64,000 bases of DNA, taken from Flavobacterium ginsenosidimutans (GTDB taxonomy: Bacteria; Bacteroidota; Bacteroidia; Flavobacteriales; Flavobacteriaceae). Location of the stretch: the NCBI RefSeq assembly GCF_003254625.1, contig NZ_QJRJ01000065.1, positions 24,805-88,804 of the forward strand, given 5' to 3'. This document shows positions 1 to 9,307 of the stretch, piece by piece (the stretch's first letter is position 1; each line of letters starts with the position of its first letter). Under the pieces are notes generated by a model. It saw only the letters and a list, made by a program, of their open reading frames with translations. It was not told where the DNA came from and ran no database searches. Both the position numbers and the translations under genes were made by a program.

Positions 1-706
1 CAGAAACATGTAAGTGCTCTGCAACTAAATAGGTTACAAATGGCATTAAAAGCATAAAGCTAACCGTTACATTTATGTTTTTGCGAACTTTTCCAAGAAT
101 AAAAGCAAGGATTTTACTCATTACAAAACCAACCAAAAAACCTCCTCCAAGCAATAAAGCAAAGTTTAGGGCTGCTTTCCAAATAATAAAGGCAGAACCC
201 ATTGCGGTCGCAACGGCAAAGCGATAAGCAACAAGAGCAGAAGCATCATTTATAAGACTTTCGCCTTCTAATATTGTAAGTGTTTTTTCGGGTAAACCAA
301 GACCTTTTGTAATGTTTACTGCTGCAACAGCGTCTGTAGCTGAGAGAATAGCGCCTAGAACAAAAGCCAAAGGCCATGTCATGCCTGGAATCATGTAGTG
401 AGAAACAACTGCAATCCAAAATGTAGTAAGAAATACAAGCGGAATTGCCAATGTACTAATAGTGCTAAGATTCGTTTTAAAATGTTTGGGTGAAATATTG
501 AAAGAAGCATCATATAACAATGGCGGAAGAAATATCAAGAAAATAATTTCCGGATTGATTTCGATTTCCTGCATTGTTGGAACAAAACCAATCAGGATTC
601 CCACAATAACTAAAAGAATAGGATAAGGTAGTTTTGACTTTTCTGCAAATGCTGATAAACCAATAACGATGGCTAATATGAAAATGATGATGGTGTAATT
701 CTCCAT
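1..706 (-). CDS. Na+/H+ antiporter (CPA1 family), 3' end missing
   Basis: About 235 N-terminal residues are visible; the rest lies outside the window. They form a run of hydrophobic helices. Two signatures are readable: LSATDAVAAV, matching the CPA1 ATDPVA-type helix, and EGESLINDASALV, matching the EGESLxND motif of monovalent cation/proton antiporters. The role would be Na+ or K+ export in exchange for protons at the inner membrane. The ATG at 706 lies 7 bases after the stop of the upstream TlpA-like gene, so the two are probably co-transcribed. Family assignment is solid; the ion is not known from sequence. Confidence 0.85.
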   Translation of the reverse strand, partial: MENYTIIIFILAIVIGLSAFAEKSKLPYPILLVIVGILIGFVPTMQEIEINPEIIFLIFLPPLLYDASFNISPKHFKTNLSTISTLAIPLVFLTTFWIAVVSHYMIPGMTWPLAFVLGAILSATDAVAAVNITKGLGLPEKTLTILEGESLINDASALVAYRFAVATAMGSAFIIWKAALNFALLLGGGFLVGFVMSKILAFILGKVRKNINVTVSFMLLMPFVTYLVAEHLHVS

Positions 707-713
707 TCGGGCA

Positions 714-2201
714 TTAATTATTACTTAATTGTTTTTCTAAATTTTCAATTTCAGAAGGTCCGCTAACATTTTTCTTTACAATATTTCCGTTTTCATCAGT
801 CAAAAAATGCCACGGAATTCCCATAGACTGATTGCCGTATAAGCTTCTTAAATTGGCATCTAATTTTTCGTTTACCCTGATATGATATCCTTCTAAATTA
901 TAAAAATGAATCATTTCTTTCCATTGCTTTTCTCTGCTTTCTTTGTCAATAGAAATATAAACCATTGTAATGTTTTTTGATTTTAATAATTCATAAAGTT
1001 TAGCATTGTCTTTAAATTCAGCTTTACACGGACTGCACCATGTTGCCCAAATGTCAACATAATATTGTTTTCCATTCAAACTTTTTAAAACATCATTTAC
1101 AGAATTAAGACTGGAAGAATTAGCTATAAAATTAATTTTTTCATTTAATGGCTCTGCTTGTTTTTTATGAAAGGCAATAATTGGCATAATTACAGGCTCC
1201 AAAAAGTGTGTATATGGACTTGAAGGATATTCTTTTTTAAATTGCTCAAAAAGCGTAATCAGTTCTTTTTCGTAATTATTATTTATCGCTTCATAATAAA
1301 CATAAGCAGCAAAATAATATTCTAGCTGAAGTCCAGATAGATGTTTTTTTGCATTGTTTATGTTATGAGTATGAATCTGACCTTTTTTCTGAAATTCAGC
1401 TATTATTTTGGTGTCTACTTTTTCAAGAATTAATTCGTTGTAACGCAGATAATTTTCGATATAAAAATAAAACCACGGCGAACTTAAAAGCTTTGGATTT
1501 GTAACAGGATTTGATTGAAAAATCTCTTTCCACATTTCACTAAATTGTTCCTTGGAAAGTTTATTTTTATTTTGTGCCACAAGCAAATAATTTATAAAAG
1601 CGAGACCTCCTTGTATTCCTTTATGAAAATAATCTCGGTCTGTTTCTACGAGATTGTAAAAATCTTTTGAGATTACTTTTTCTTTAAGAAGCTTTTTAAA
1701 TTCTGCCATTTCAACTTCTTTACTTTGTTCTATTTTTTGTTTTATTTCTGAAGGAACACTGTCTTGCGTATATTTTTTTGTTTCCAATTCAAAATGACCA
1801 CCTACAATCATGCTTCGATTTGGAATCTGGTTGTAAAGTATTTGGCCTTTTTGGTTCGGAGATTCCACTACAAATTTGTTTTCAGAAGCTTCGGTGTTGA
1901 TGCTGACTTTATAAGTCATTCCAGGCTCTACAATTAAAGTTCCGTAAGATTTGTAACTGTTCGATAAATCAATAAAAGAAGTTTTTTCTAAAGAAATAGT
2001 GATTTGAAAATTTCCAGACGAATCGATTTGAGCAGAATCTGTAAATCCAAAATAATCGATTCCGTGAATTGGTAAAGTATATTCAATGATATCCGGAATT
2101 TTTCCTGTGATTTTTCCTGTGATTTTTATTTCGTTCTTTTTTCCCTGACCAATAGCGAAGGAGGAGAACAGTAGTATTAAAATAAACTGAGTTAACTTCA
2201 T
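714..2201 (-). CDS. TlpA-type thioredoxin-like exported protein
   Basis: 495 residues. A signal peptide (about residues 1-19) is followed by a beta-rich N-terminal region like the DUF4369-type domain of Bacteroidota disulfide reductases, a mostly helical middle, and a C-terminal thioredoxin fold with the active site WATWCSPC at residues 385-392. Such proteins act in the periplasm, reducing or isomerising disulfides. It is the first gene of a two-gene unit with the antiporter. The ATG at 2201 is preceded by a TATATTTG box. The exact redox partner cannot be told. Confidence 0.85.
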   Translation of the reverse strand: MKLTQFILILLFSSFAIGQGKKNEIKITGKITGKIPDIIEYTLPIHGIDYFGFTDSAQIDSSGNFQITISLEKTSFIDLSNSYKSYGTLIVEPGMTYKVSINTEASENKFVVESPNQKGQILYNQIPNRSMIVGGHFELETKKYTQDSVPSEIKQKIEQSKEVEMAEFKKLLKEKVISKDFYNLVETDRDYFHKGIQGGLAFINYLLVAQNKNKLSKEQFSEMWKEIFQSNPVTNPKLLSSPWFYFYIENYLRYNELILEKVDTKIIAEFQKKGQIHTHNINNAKKHLSGLQLEYYFAAYVYYEAINNNYEKELITLFEQFKKEYPSSPYTHFLEPVIMPIIAFHKKQAEPLNEKINFIANSSSLNSVNDVLKSLNGKQYYVDIWATWCSPCKAEFKDNAKLYELLKSKNITMVYISIDKESREKQWKEMIHFYNLEGYHIRVNEKLDANLRSLYGNQSMGIPWHFLTDENGNIVKKNVSGPSEIENLEKQLSNN

Positions 2202-2233
2202 TTTTTTACGTTTTAATCAGGTTTTGCTTATTT

Positions 2234-2241
2234 CAAATATA
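2234..2241 (-). promoter_or_regulatory. Candidate -7 promoter box TATATTTG
   Basis: On the minus strand this reads TATATTTG, matching the Bacteroidota housekeeping -7 consensus TAnnTTTG, 32 bases before the ATG at 2201. No convincing -33 TTG was seen. The gap 2202-2536 holds this promoter and the dnaK control region, and no gene. Confidence 0.45.
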
Positions 2242-2382
2242 AATTATTTATATGATAAAAGAACGTTTTTGAAATATTGTGTTTTTTTGATTTATATAAA
2301 ATTTTGTTTTTGAAGAGTCATTATTGAAAAAATATTATGAGACACTTTCTCTAATAATGACATGAAAAATAGTGGTTTGCCA

Positions 2383-2449
2383 CATCTGTCAGTCTTGAAA
2401 AATGTCATGTTGTCAGATGATTTTTCCTCTGCCAATATGAAAACTGACA
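2383..2449. promoter_or_regulatory. Upstream repeat cluster of dnaK (candidate activator sites)
   Basis: CATCTG at 2383-2388 is mirrored by CAGATG at 2414-2419. The hexamer TGTCAG occurs at 2387-2392 and 2411-2416, with TGTCAT at 2403-2408 and the inverse CTGACA at 2444-2449. The cluster lies 20-90 bases upstream of a sigma-54-like promoter, where a sigma-54 activator would bind. Function is inferred. Confidence 0.45.
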
Positions 2450-2469
2450 ATTTTATTTGGTTTTTTATA

Positions 2470-2486
2470 TTGGCACAAAGATTGAC
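2470..2486 (+). promoter_or_regulatory. Sigma-54-like promoter of dnaK
   Basis: TTGGCAC, five bases, then TTGAC. The GG (2472-2473) and the GA in the GC position (2484-2485) are 12 bases apart, exactly the -24/-12 spacing of RpoN promoters (consensus TGGCAC-N5-TTGC). The last base of the -12 GC is A, a mismatch. The predicted start of transcription is near 2496, about 40 bases before the ATG. No good TAnnTTTG/TTG pair is present here. TGGCA at 2471-2475 is also mirrored by TGCCA at 2489-2493. Confidence 0.5.
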
Positions 2487-2536
2487 TTATGCCACCTGAG
2501 TTAATAAAATTAAATCAAAAATTAAATATATAAAAA

Positions 2537-4417
2537 ATGGGTAAAATAATCGGAATTGACTTAGGTACGACGAACTCTTGTGTTTCTGTAATGGAAGGTA
2601 ACGAAGCAGTTGTTATCCCTAACGCAGAAGGAAAAAGAACTACACCATCTATCATCGCTTTTGTTGAAGGTGGAGAAATTAAAGTAGGTGATCCTGCAAA
2701 AAGACAAGCAGTAACGAATCCTACAAAAACGATTGCTTCTATTAAACGTTTTATGGGACACACTTTTGCTGAAACTCAAGAAGAGGCAAAAAGAGTTCCT
2801 TACAGTGTTGTAAAAGGTGATAACAATACTCCACGTGTGGATATTGACGGTCGTTTATACACTGCTCAAGAATTGTCTGCTATGACACTTCAAAAAATGA
2901 AAAAAACTGCTGAAGACTATTTAGGTCAAACAGTAACTGAGGCAGTTATTACAGTTCCTGCTTACTTTAACGATGCGCAACGTCAAGCTACTAAAGAAGC
3001 TGGTGAAATCGCTGGTCTTAAAGTTATGCGTATCATCAACGAGCCAACTGCTGCTGCACTTGCTTACGGATTAGATAAAAAAGGAAATGATCAAAAAATC
3101 GCTGTTTACGATTTAGGTGGAGGTACTTTTGATATCTCTGTTCTTGAATTAGGAGACGGTGTATTTGAAGTATTATCTACAAATGGTGATACTCACTTAG
3201 GTGGTGATGATTTTGACCAAGTTATTATTGACTGGTTAGCTGACGAATTCAAATCTGAAGAAGGTATTGATTTACGTTTAGATCCAATGTCATTACAGCG
3301 TTTGAAAGAAGCTGCTGAGAAAGCTAAGATTGAATTATCATCTTCTGCTGAAACAGAAATCAACTTACCATACGTAACTGCTACTGCTTCTGGACCAAAA
3401 CACTTAGTGAAAAAATTATCTAGAGCTAAATTTGAGCAATTATCTGATTCTTTAGTAAAACGTTCTATGGAGCCAGTTGCTAAAGCATTAAAAGATGCAG
3501 GTTTATCTACATCTGATATCGACGAAGTTATCCTTGTAGGAGGTTCTACTCGTATGCCAAGAATCGCTGACGAAGTTGAAAAATTCTTCGGTAAAAAAGC
3601 ATCTAAAGGTGTTAACCCTGATGAGGTTGTTGCTATTGGAGCTGCTATTCAAGGTGGAGTTTTATCTGGAGATGTAAAAGATGTATTGTTACTTGACGTA
3701 ACTCCTCTTTCTTTAGGTATCGAAACTATGGGTGGTGTATTGACTAAATTAATCGAGTCTAACACAACTATCCCAACTAAAAAATCTCAAGTATTCTCTA
3801 CTGCTGCTGATTCTCAACCATCTGTTGAAATCCACGTATTACAAGGAGAAAGAGCTATGGCTGCTGATAACAAAACTATCGGTCGTTTCCACTTAGATGG
3901 TATTCCACCAGCACCAAGAGGAGTTCCTCAAATCGAAGTAACTTTCGATATCGATGCTAATGGTATCATCAAAGTTTCTGCAACTGATAAAGGAACAGGA
4001 AAATCTCATGATATCCGTATCGAAGCTTCTTCTGGTTTAACAGCTGAAGAAATCGAAAAAATGAAAAAAGATGCTGAAGCTAACGCTGATGCTGACAGAA
4101 TTGCAAAAGAAAGAGCTGAGAAATTGAACGAAGCTGACAGTACTATCTTCCAAACTGAATCTCAATTGAAAGAATTAGGAGATAAATTGACAGACGATCA
4201 AAAAACAGCTATCGAATTTGCTTTAACTGAATTAAGATTCGCTCACCAATCTCAAGATCTTGAGGCAATCCAAAAAGGATTAGACAATGTAAATGCAGCA
4301 TGGAAAACAGCTACAGAAGCAATGTACGCTCAAGGTGGTGAAGGACAGCAAGCTGCTCCACAACAAGAGCAATCTGGAGACAATGTTGAAGACGTTGAAT
4401 TCGAAGAGGTAAAATAA
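2537..4417 (+). CDS. dnaK: Chaperone DnaK (Hsp70)
   Basis: 626 residues, normal length for bacterial DnaK. Visible are the N-terminal phosphate loop [14 protein letters not shown], the second phosphate motif [10 protein letters not shown], the adenosine motif [10 protein letters not shown], the linker [13 protein letters not shown], and the acidic tail ending in EEVK. It is an ATP-dependent folding chaperone in the cytoplasm, working with DnaJ and GrpE, neither of which is in the window. It stands alone between its own promoter and a strong terminator. Its codon use is cleaner than that of its neighbours, as expected for a highly expressed gene. Confidence 0.99.
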   Translation: MGKIIGIDLGTTNSCVSVMEGNEAVVIPNAEGKRTTPSIIAFVEGGEIKVGDPAKRQAVTNPTKTIASIKRFMGHTFAETQEEAKRVPYSVVKGDNNTPRVDIDGRLYTAQELSAMTLQKMKKTAEDYLGQTVTEAVITVPAYFNDAQRQATKEAGEIAGLKVMRIINEPTAAALAYGLDKKGNDQKIAVYDLGGGTFDISVLELGDGVFEVLSTNGDTHLGGDDFDQVIIDWLADEFKSEEGIDLRLDPMSLQRLKEAAEKAKIELSSSAETEINLPYVTATASGPKHLVKKLSRAKFEQLSDSLVKRSMEPVAKALKDAGLSTSDIDEVILVGGSTRMPRIADEVEKFFGKKASKGVNPDEVVAIGAAIQGGVLSGDVKDVLLLDVTPLSLGIETMGGVLTKLIESNTTIPTKKSQVFSTAADSQPSVEIHVLQGERAMAADNKTIGRFHLDGIPPAPRGVPQIEVTFDIDANGIIKVSATDKGTGKSHDIRIEASSGLTAEEIEKMKKDAEANADADRIAKERAEKLNEADSTIFQTESQLKELGDKLTDDQKTAIEFALTELRFAHQSQDLEAIQKGLDNVNAAWKTATEAMYAQGGEGQQAAPQQEQSGDNVEDVEFEEVK

Positions 4418-4461
4418 TTCTTTTGTATTAAGTAATTAGTACAAAGTATTAAGATAGAAAA

Positions 4462-4488
4462 CCGAGTCAGAAATGACTCGGTTTTTTT
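4462..4488 (+). terminator. Rho-independent terminator of dnaK
   Basis: Stem CCGAGTCA (4462-4469), GAAA tetraloop, TGACTCGG (4474-4481), then seven T. Confidence 0.9.
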
Positions 4489-4508
4489 ATGGGTATGAAT
4501 TACTGTAG

Positions 4509-4528
4509 AGACGCACTGCAGTGCGTCT
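4509..4528. repeat. 20-bp perfect palindrome, dispersed repeat copy 1
   Basis: AGACGCACTGCAGTGCGTCT is a perfect palindrome, flanked on the left by GTAG. A second copy with an AACA centre lies at 44606-44625, followed by CTAC. The shared arm AGACGCAC marks them as members of one dispersed palindromic family. Confidence 0.8.
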
Positions 4529-4611
4529 AAGTCTAGGTTTTGCACAAACTGATAATTGTCATTTCCTGTTCGAATTCTTTTTCGTAATATTACTATTGTA
4601 AAATTTCATGG

Positions 4612-5685
4612 ATGAGAAAGATCAAATACAAGAAAGGACGTAAGCTGCAACACATTACTTTAGAGTATACTGGGACGCATAAAGAGCACGAAACAGAAAT
4701 GCAGCTTTTTGTATATAATGACCAAGATGTTGTAGAATACGATAAGTTTACAGTTTTAGCTTTAAATTCTTGTTTTGATTACACCAAAAACAATTGGCTC
4801 AATATTCACGGTTTAAATGATATCAATCTTATAAAAACAATTGGTACGCATTTCAAAATTGATGATTTCCTACTTGCCGATATTTTAAATACTACTAAGA
4901 GAACAAAGCTAGAAGAGCAGCAAGATATTTTGTTCTTTAATATAAAATCGCTTCTTCCTTCTGAATATTCAGATAATATTAGTGTAGAACAGTTAAGTTT
5001 TATATTAAAAGACGGAATCTTAATTTCTTTTCAAGAAAAGCGAAGCGATTTCTTTACACACATTCGCGAGCGTTTGCGTACGCATGCAGGAATAGTTAGA
5101 ACTAAAAAGGTAGATTACCTCTTGTATTTACTTTTAGACGCTGTAATGGAGAATTTCTACATCACATTGGAAGACGAAGAAGATAAGATTGAAGAATTAA
5201 TCAATTTGACAAAAAAAGAAGCGAAACCTGTTATTTTAGAAAAAATTGAAAATCACAGAGATAACTTGAATTTTCTAAAGCGTTCTATAGTACCGCTTCG
5301 AGATTCGCTTTATTATTTGAAAACGAAAAAAGACGACGATGAAGATAATGGGTTAATTCAGAAAGACACTTTCAATTTCTTTATTAGACTGCATCAAAAA
5401 AGTTTGGAGCTTTTGGATCAAATAGAATCAGATATGAGTTCTTTAGAAAGTGCCTCGAACTTTTATTTTTCGGAACAAAGCCGAAAAATGAACGAAATCA
5501 TGAAAACGCTGACCATCATTTCAGCTATATTTATTCCGCTTACTTTTATTGTAGGAGTGTACGGAATGAACTTTGAAAATATGCCAGAACTCAAAATGCA
5601 AAATGGCTATTTTGTAGTAATGGGCGTAATGTTTTTGCTGGTAATAGCCCTAATCATTTATTTTAAGAAACGACGCTGGTTTTAA
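4612..5685 (+). CDS. corA: CorA-family magnesium/cobalt transporter
   Basis: 357 residues. A large cytoplasmic N-terminal domain is followed by two C-terminal membrane helices. Between them sits the hallmark YGMNFENMPEL, containing the GMN selectivity motif, and the protein ends in the basic tail KKRRWF. CorA forms a pentameric inner-membrane channel for Mg2+ and Co2+ uptake. An ATG at 4608 is out of frame, so 4612 is used. It appears to be a single-gene unit between the dnaK terminator and the pta promoter. Confidence 0.95.
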   Translation: MRKIKYKKGRKLQHITLEYTGTHKEHETEMQLFVYNDQDVVEYDKFTVLALNSCFDYTKNNWLNIHGLNDINLIKTIGTHFKIDDFLLADILNTTKRTKLEEQQDILFFNIKSLLPSEYSDNISVEQLSFILKDGILISFQEKRSDFFTHIRERLRTHAGIVRTKKVDYLLYLLLDAVMENFYITLEDEEDKIEELINLTKKEAKPVILEKIENHRDNLNFLKRSIVPLRDSLYYLKTKKDDDEDNGLIQKDTFNFFIRLHQKSLELLDQIESDMSSLESASNFYFSEQSRKMNEIMKTLTIISAIFIPLTFIVGVYGMNFENMPELKMQNGYFVVMGVMFLLVIALIIYFKKRRWF

Positions 5686-5693
5686 CGTTTGTT

Positions 5694-5727
5694 TTGTTTT
5701 AGAAGAATGTGATTTTATATAAATTTG
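5694..5727 (+). promoter_or_regulatory. Candidate promoter of pta
   Basis: TTG at 5694-5696 and TAAATTTG at 5720-5727, 23 bases apart, fit the flavobacterial TTG/TAnnTTTG pattern. The ATG at 5753 is 25 bases further on. The spacing is at the upper end of the usual range. Confidence 0.5.
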
Positions 5728-5752
5728 TTATTTAGAATAAATATAAATAATT

Positions 5753-7846
5753 ATGAGTAAAGCAATATATATAGCCACTAGCGATCATAATAGTGGTAAA
5801 TCAATTATCACGCTCGGTTTGATGAGTATCTTAATTGGTAAAACAGCCAAAGTAGGGTATTTTAGACCTATAATCGAAGATTTTGTTGATGGTGAGGTAG
5901 ATAATCATATCGAAACCGTTTTATCGTATTTTAATCTTGATATTGCGTTTGAAGATGCGTACGCTATTACTAAAAGCAGATTAATTAAGAAAAAGAATAA
6001 AGGTAAAATAGGAGAGGTTCTTGATTTAATTATTGAAAAGTATAAAAAACTAGAAGAACGTTTCGATTTTGTTTTGGTTGAAGGAACAAGCTTTACCGGA
6101 GAAGGAACTTCTATCGAATTAGATTTGAACGTTTTAATCGCTAAAAACCTTGGAATTCCAACCATAATTGTCGGTTCAGGAGTTGGTAAAACTTTAGAAG
6201 AACTTTTAGATAGCTTGTATTTAGTTTACGATTCTTTTAAAGTAAAAGAGGTTGAGGTTTTATCTGTTTTTGCTAATAAAGTCCAGCCAGAAAATATCGA
6301 ATTGGTTACGAATAGCTTGCAAAAAAGTTTGCCATCAAACGTATTAATCAATACAATTCCGCTTGTCTCTAGTTTGAATAATCCAACTATGCAGGAAATT
6401 GTAAACGAATTGAATGCTAAGGTATTATTTGGAGAAAACTATTTAAACAACGAAATTGGTCATTATAGTGTTGGAGCGATGCAATTGCATAATTATTTAG
6501 TGCATTTGCATAACAACGCCTTAGTAATTACTCCTGGAGATCGTTCGGATATTATTTTAGGGGCTTTGCAAGCAAATGAATCGGCTAATTACCCAACTAT
6601 TTCAGGAATTATCCTGACTGGAAATATTGTTCCAGAAGAGAGTATTTTAAAACTTATTGAAGGACTTTCTGCTATTGTCCCGATTATCGCTGTGGATGGC
6701 GGAACTTATCATATTACCAATAAAATAGGTTCTATAAAATCAGAGATTTACGCTAATAATACACACAAAATTGAAACATCAATTAACACTTTTGAAAAAT
6801 ACGTCGAAATTGAAGCTTTATCACAAAGAGTAATTACTTTCCAACCTGAAGGCATGACGCCAAAAATGTTTCAATACAATATGGTTAAAAGAGCTAAACA
6901 GCACAGAAAACATATTGTTTTGCCAGAAGGAAATGATGACCGAATTATTGCTGCAGCTTCAAGATTATTAGATATGGATGTGGTAGATATTTCTATTATT
7001 GGAGACAAAAAGCAAATTGAAAGCAAAGTTGCAGAACTTGGACTTACATTTGATTTTTCTAAAGTAAACATAATCAATCCAATCGAATCTGAAATGTATG
7101 AGGATTATGCTAATACGTACTATGAGCTAAGAAAGGCGAAAAACGTAAGCATTACAATGGCAAGAGATTTAATGGAAGATGTTTCGTATTTTGGAACTAT
7201 GATGGTGTACAAAGGCCACGCAGACGGAATGGTTTCTGGTGCGGCACACACAACACAGCATACCATTTTGCCAGCACTGCAATTCATTAAAACAAAACCT
7301 AATTCATCTGTAGTTTCTTCTGTATTTTTCATGTGTTTAGAAGACCGAGTTTCAGTTTTTGGAGATTGTGCTATCAATCCAAACCCAACTGCTGAGCAAT
7401 TGGCAGAAATTGCAATTTCTTCTGCAGAATCTAGTTTAGCATTCGGAATTGAACCAAAAATAGCTATGCTTTCTTATTCTTCTGGATCATCAGGAAAAGG
7501 AGACGAAGTTGATAAAGTAAGAGCAGCTACGGCAATTGTAAAAGAAAAAAGACCTGATTTAAAAATTGAAGGACCAATTCAGTATGATGCAGCGGTTGAT
7601 TTGAGTGTTGGAAAAAGCAAAATGCCAGATTCAGAAGTGGCAGGACAGGCAAGTGTGCTTATTTTCCCTGATTTAAATACCGGAAATAATACTTATAAAG
7701 CTGTTCAAAGAGAGACTGGAGCTTTGGCAATTGGGCCAATGTTACAAGGTTTAAACAAGCCAGTAAACGATTTGAGCCGTGGTTGTACTGTAGACGATAT
7801 TATTAATACAGTTGTGATTACAGCGATTCAAGCGCAGGGAATGTAA
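5753..7846 (+). CDS. pta: Phosphate acetyltransferase
   Basis: 697 residues, the long form. An N-terminal BioD-like P-loop domain (about 1-210, ATSDHNSGKSIITLG) and a DRTGG domain (about 220-330) precede the catalytic PTA_PTB domain (about 370-695, with IVLPEGNDDRIIAAA and SYSSGSSGKGDEVDKV). It interconverts acetyl-CoA and acetyl phosphate in the cytoplasm. The next gene, ackA, turns acetyl phosphate into acetate plus ATP, so the pair forms the acetate overflow route. The 176-base gap to ackA holds short repeats but no terminator, which is compatible with co-transcription. Confidence 0.97.
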   Translation: MSKAIYIATSDHNSGKSIITLGLMSILIGKTAKVGYFRPIIEDFVDGEVDNHIETVLSYFNLDIAFEDAYAITKSRLIKKKNKGKIGEVLDLIIEKYKKLEERFDFVLVEGTSFTGEGTSIELDLNVLIAKNLGIPTIIVGSGVGKTLEELLDSLYLVYDSFKVKEVEVLSVFANKVQPENIELVTNSLQKSLPSNVLINTIPLVSSLNNPTMQEIVNELNAKVLFGENYLNNEIGHYSVGAMQLHNYLVHLHNNALVITPGDRSDIILGALQANESANYPTISGIILTGNIVPEESILKLIEGLSAIVPIIAVDGGTYHITNKIGSIKSEIYANNTHKIETSINTFEKYVEIEALSQRVITFQPEGMTPKMFQYNMVKRAKQHRKHIVLPEGNDDRIIAAASRLLDMDVVDISIIGDKKQIESKVAELGLTFDFSKVNIINPIESEMYEDYANTYYELRKAKNVSITMARDLMEDVSYFGTMMVYKGHADGMVSGAAHTTQHTILPALQFIKTKPNSSVVSSVFFMCLEDRVSVFGDCAINPNPTAEQLAEIAISSAESSLAFGIEPKIAMLSYSSGSSGKGDEVDKVRAATAIVKEKRPDLKIEGPIQYDAAVDLSVGKSKMPDSEVAGQASVLIFPDLNTGNNTYKAVQRETGALAIGPMLQGLNKPVNDLSRGCTVDDIINTVVITAIQAQGM

Positions 7847-7870
7847 ATAATTGTGAATTGTTAATGGTAA

Positions 7871-7896
7871 ATTATGAATTATGAATTATGAATTAT
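7871..7896 (+). repeat. Heptanucleotide tandem repeat (ATTATGA)3
   Basis: Three exact copies of ATTATGA plus a partial fourth lie between pta and ackA. Just before ackA (7980-8020) is another near-repeat of the type TTAGAAACTTAGCATC. Such 7-base filler repeats recur between genes in this window (compare 33431-33486). Confidence 0.7.
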
Positions 7897-8022
7897 ACTT
7901 ACCTTAAAAATCACCTTTATTTTAATGTGAATTCGTGATATTAAAAATATAAAATAAAAAGTTTTGAGTCTTTAAAAAAACTCAGCACCTTAGAAACTTA
8001 GCATCTTAGAATCTTTAAAAAA

Positions 8023-9207
8023 ATGAAAATACTTATAATAAACTCAGGAAGTTCTTCAATTAAATACCAATTAATGGTAATGCCAGAAAATGAAGTAATT
8101 TGTTCTGGAATGATTGATAGAATTGGCTTAGAAACTTCAAATGTTACTTTTAAAACTGCGACAGCTTCACGTGAAGAAACGCTACCAATCCCGAACCACA
8201 AAGTAGGTTTACAAAAAGTAGCTAATATGCTTTTAGATCCTGAAAAAGGCGTTATTAAATCAACTTCAGAGATTGCTGCTGTTGGACATCGCGTTGTGCA
8301 TGGCGGAAGCGATTTTAGTGCTACAGTAAAAATTGATGAAAAAGTAAAAGCAAAAATTAAACAGCTTTTTGAATTGGCTCCATTACACAATCCTGCTAAT
8401 TTAGAAGGAATTAATGTGGCAGAAGAAATTTTTAGTTCGGCTGAGCAAATTGCGGTTTTTGATACGGCTTTTCATCAAACAATGCCAGAAGTAGCTTATA
8501 AATATGCTATTCCGAATTATTTGTTAACGGAAAACAAAGTGCGAGTTTACGGTTTTCATGGAACAAGTCATAAATATGTTTCTGAAAAAGCGATTAATTA
8601 TTTACAGAACAATTCGAAAATAATTACAATTCATTTAGGAAACGGCTGTAGTATGGCAGCTATTAAAAACGGAAAATGTATTGACACTTCAATGGGATTT
8701 TCTCCTTCAAATGGTTTAATAATGGGAACGCGTGCGGGAGATATTGACCAGTCGGTTGTATTTTATATGATTAAAAATTTAGGATACACTCCAGACGAAG
8801 TGAATGCAGTTTTATTGAAGCAAAGTGGTATGCTTGGGCTTACAGGTTACAGTGATTTGCGTGATATTGAAGCAGAAGCAGAGAAAGGAAATAAAGATTG
8901 TCAGTTAGCGTTACAAATGAATGCGTACAGAATTAGAAAAACAATCGGAGCTTACACTGCGGCCTTAAACGGACTAGATGCAATTGTTTTTACGGCTGGA
9001 ATTGGCGAGAATTCTTCATTTATGCGTAATTTAATTTGTACTGATATGGATTATTTTGGAATTGAAATTGAGAAAGAAAAGAATCAAATTCGTTCTAAAG
9101 AATTACGTGAAATAAATTCTGAAAAATCTATTGTAAAGGTTTTAGTTGTTCCAACAGATGAAGAATATGAAATTGCAAATCAGGTTTTTAACTTACTAGA
9201 GAATTAG
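8023..9207 (+). CDS. ackA: Acetate kinase
   Basis: 394 residues, typical length. The N-terminus MKILIINSGSSSIKYQL is the acetate kinase signature. HGGSDF, DTAFHQTMP, YGFHGTSHKYV, HLGNGCSMAAI and FTAGIGENS follow in the usual order. It makes ATP from acetyl phosphate and ADP, releasing acetate, and works directly after Pta. The ATG at 8023 is preceded by an A-rich stretch and no Shine-Dalgarno, normal for Bacteroidota. A terminator closes the pta-ackA unit. Confidence 0.97.
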   Translation: MKILIINSGSSSIKYQLMVMPENEVICSGMIDRIGLETSNVTFKTATASREETLPIPNHKVGLQKVANMLLDPEKGVIKSTSEIAAVGHRVVHGGSDFSATVKIDEKVKAKIKQLFELAPLHNPANLEGINVAEEIFSSAEQIAVFDTAFHQTMPEVAYKYAIPNYLLTENKVRVYGFHGTSHKYVSEKAINYLQNNSKIITIHLGNGCSMAAIKNGKCIDTSMGFSPSNGLIMGTRAGDIDQSVVFYMIKNLGYTPDEVNAVLLKQSGMLGLTGYSDLRDIEAEAEKGNKDCQLALQMNAYRIRKTIGAYTAALNGLDAIVFTAGIGENSSFMRNLICTDMDYFGIEIEKEKNQIRSKELREINSEKSIVKVLVVPTDEEYEIANQVFNLLEN

Positions 9208-9228
9208 ATTTGAAAGAATATTAGAAAG

Positions 9229-9255
9229 AACTCCTCAATTCGAGGAGTTTTTTTT
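9229..9255 (+). terminator. Terminator after ackA
   Basis: AACTCCTC (9229-9236), a five-base loop, GAGGAGTT (9242-9249), then a run of T to 9255. Confidence 0.85.
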
Positions 9256-9281
9256 AGCTCTAAAAATTAAATATTTGTGAG

Positions 9282-9289
9282 TATCTTTG
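9282..9289 (+). promoter_or_regulatory. -7 box TATCTTTG of the PUL regulator
   Basis: TATCTTTG fits TAnnTTTG. A TTG start codon proposed at 9287 would lie inside this box, so transcription would begin after it. This favours the TTG at 9308 as the translational start. No clear -33 TTG is seen. Confidence 0.5.
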
Positions 9290-9307
9290 AATTTAAAAAC
9301 GAATATC

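Noticed and set aside
2515..2779. Open frames on the minus strand across the dnaK start
   Set aside because: They are mirror frames of a strongly conserved gene and have no motif or promoter of their own.
9287..9307. TTG start at 9287 for the PUL regulator
   Set aside because: It overlaps the TATCTTTG -7 box; the signal peptide is better from 9308.
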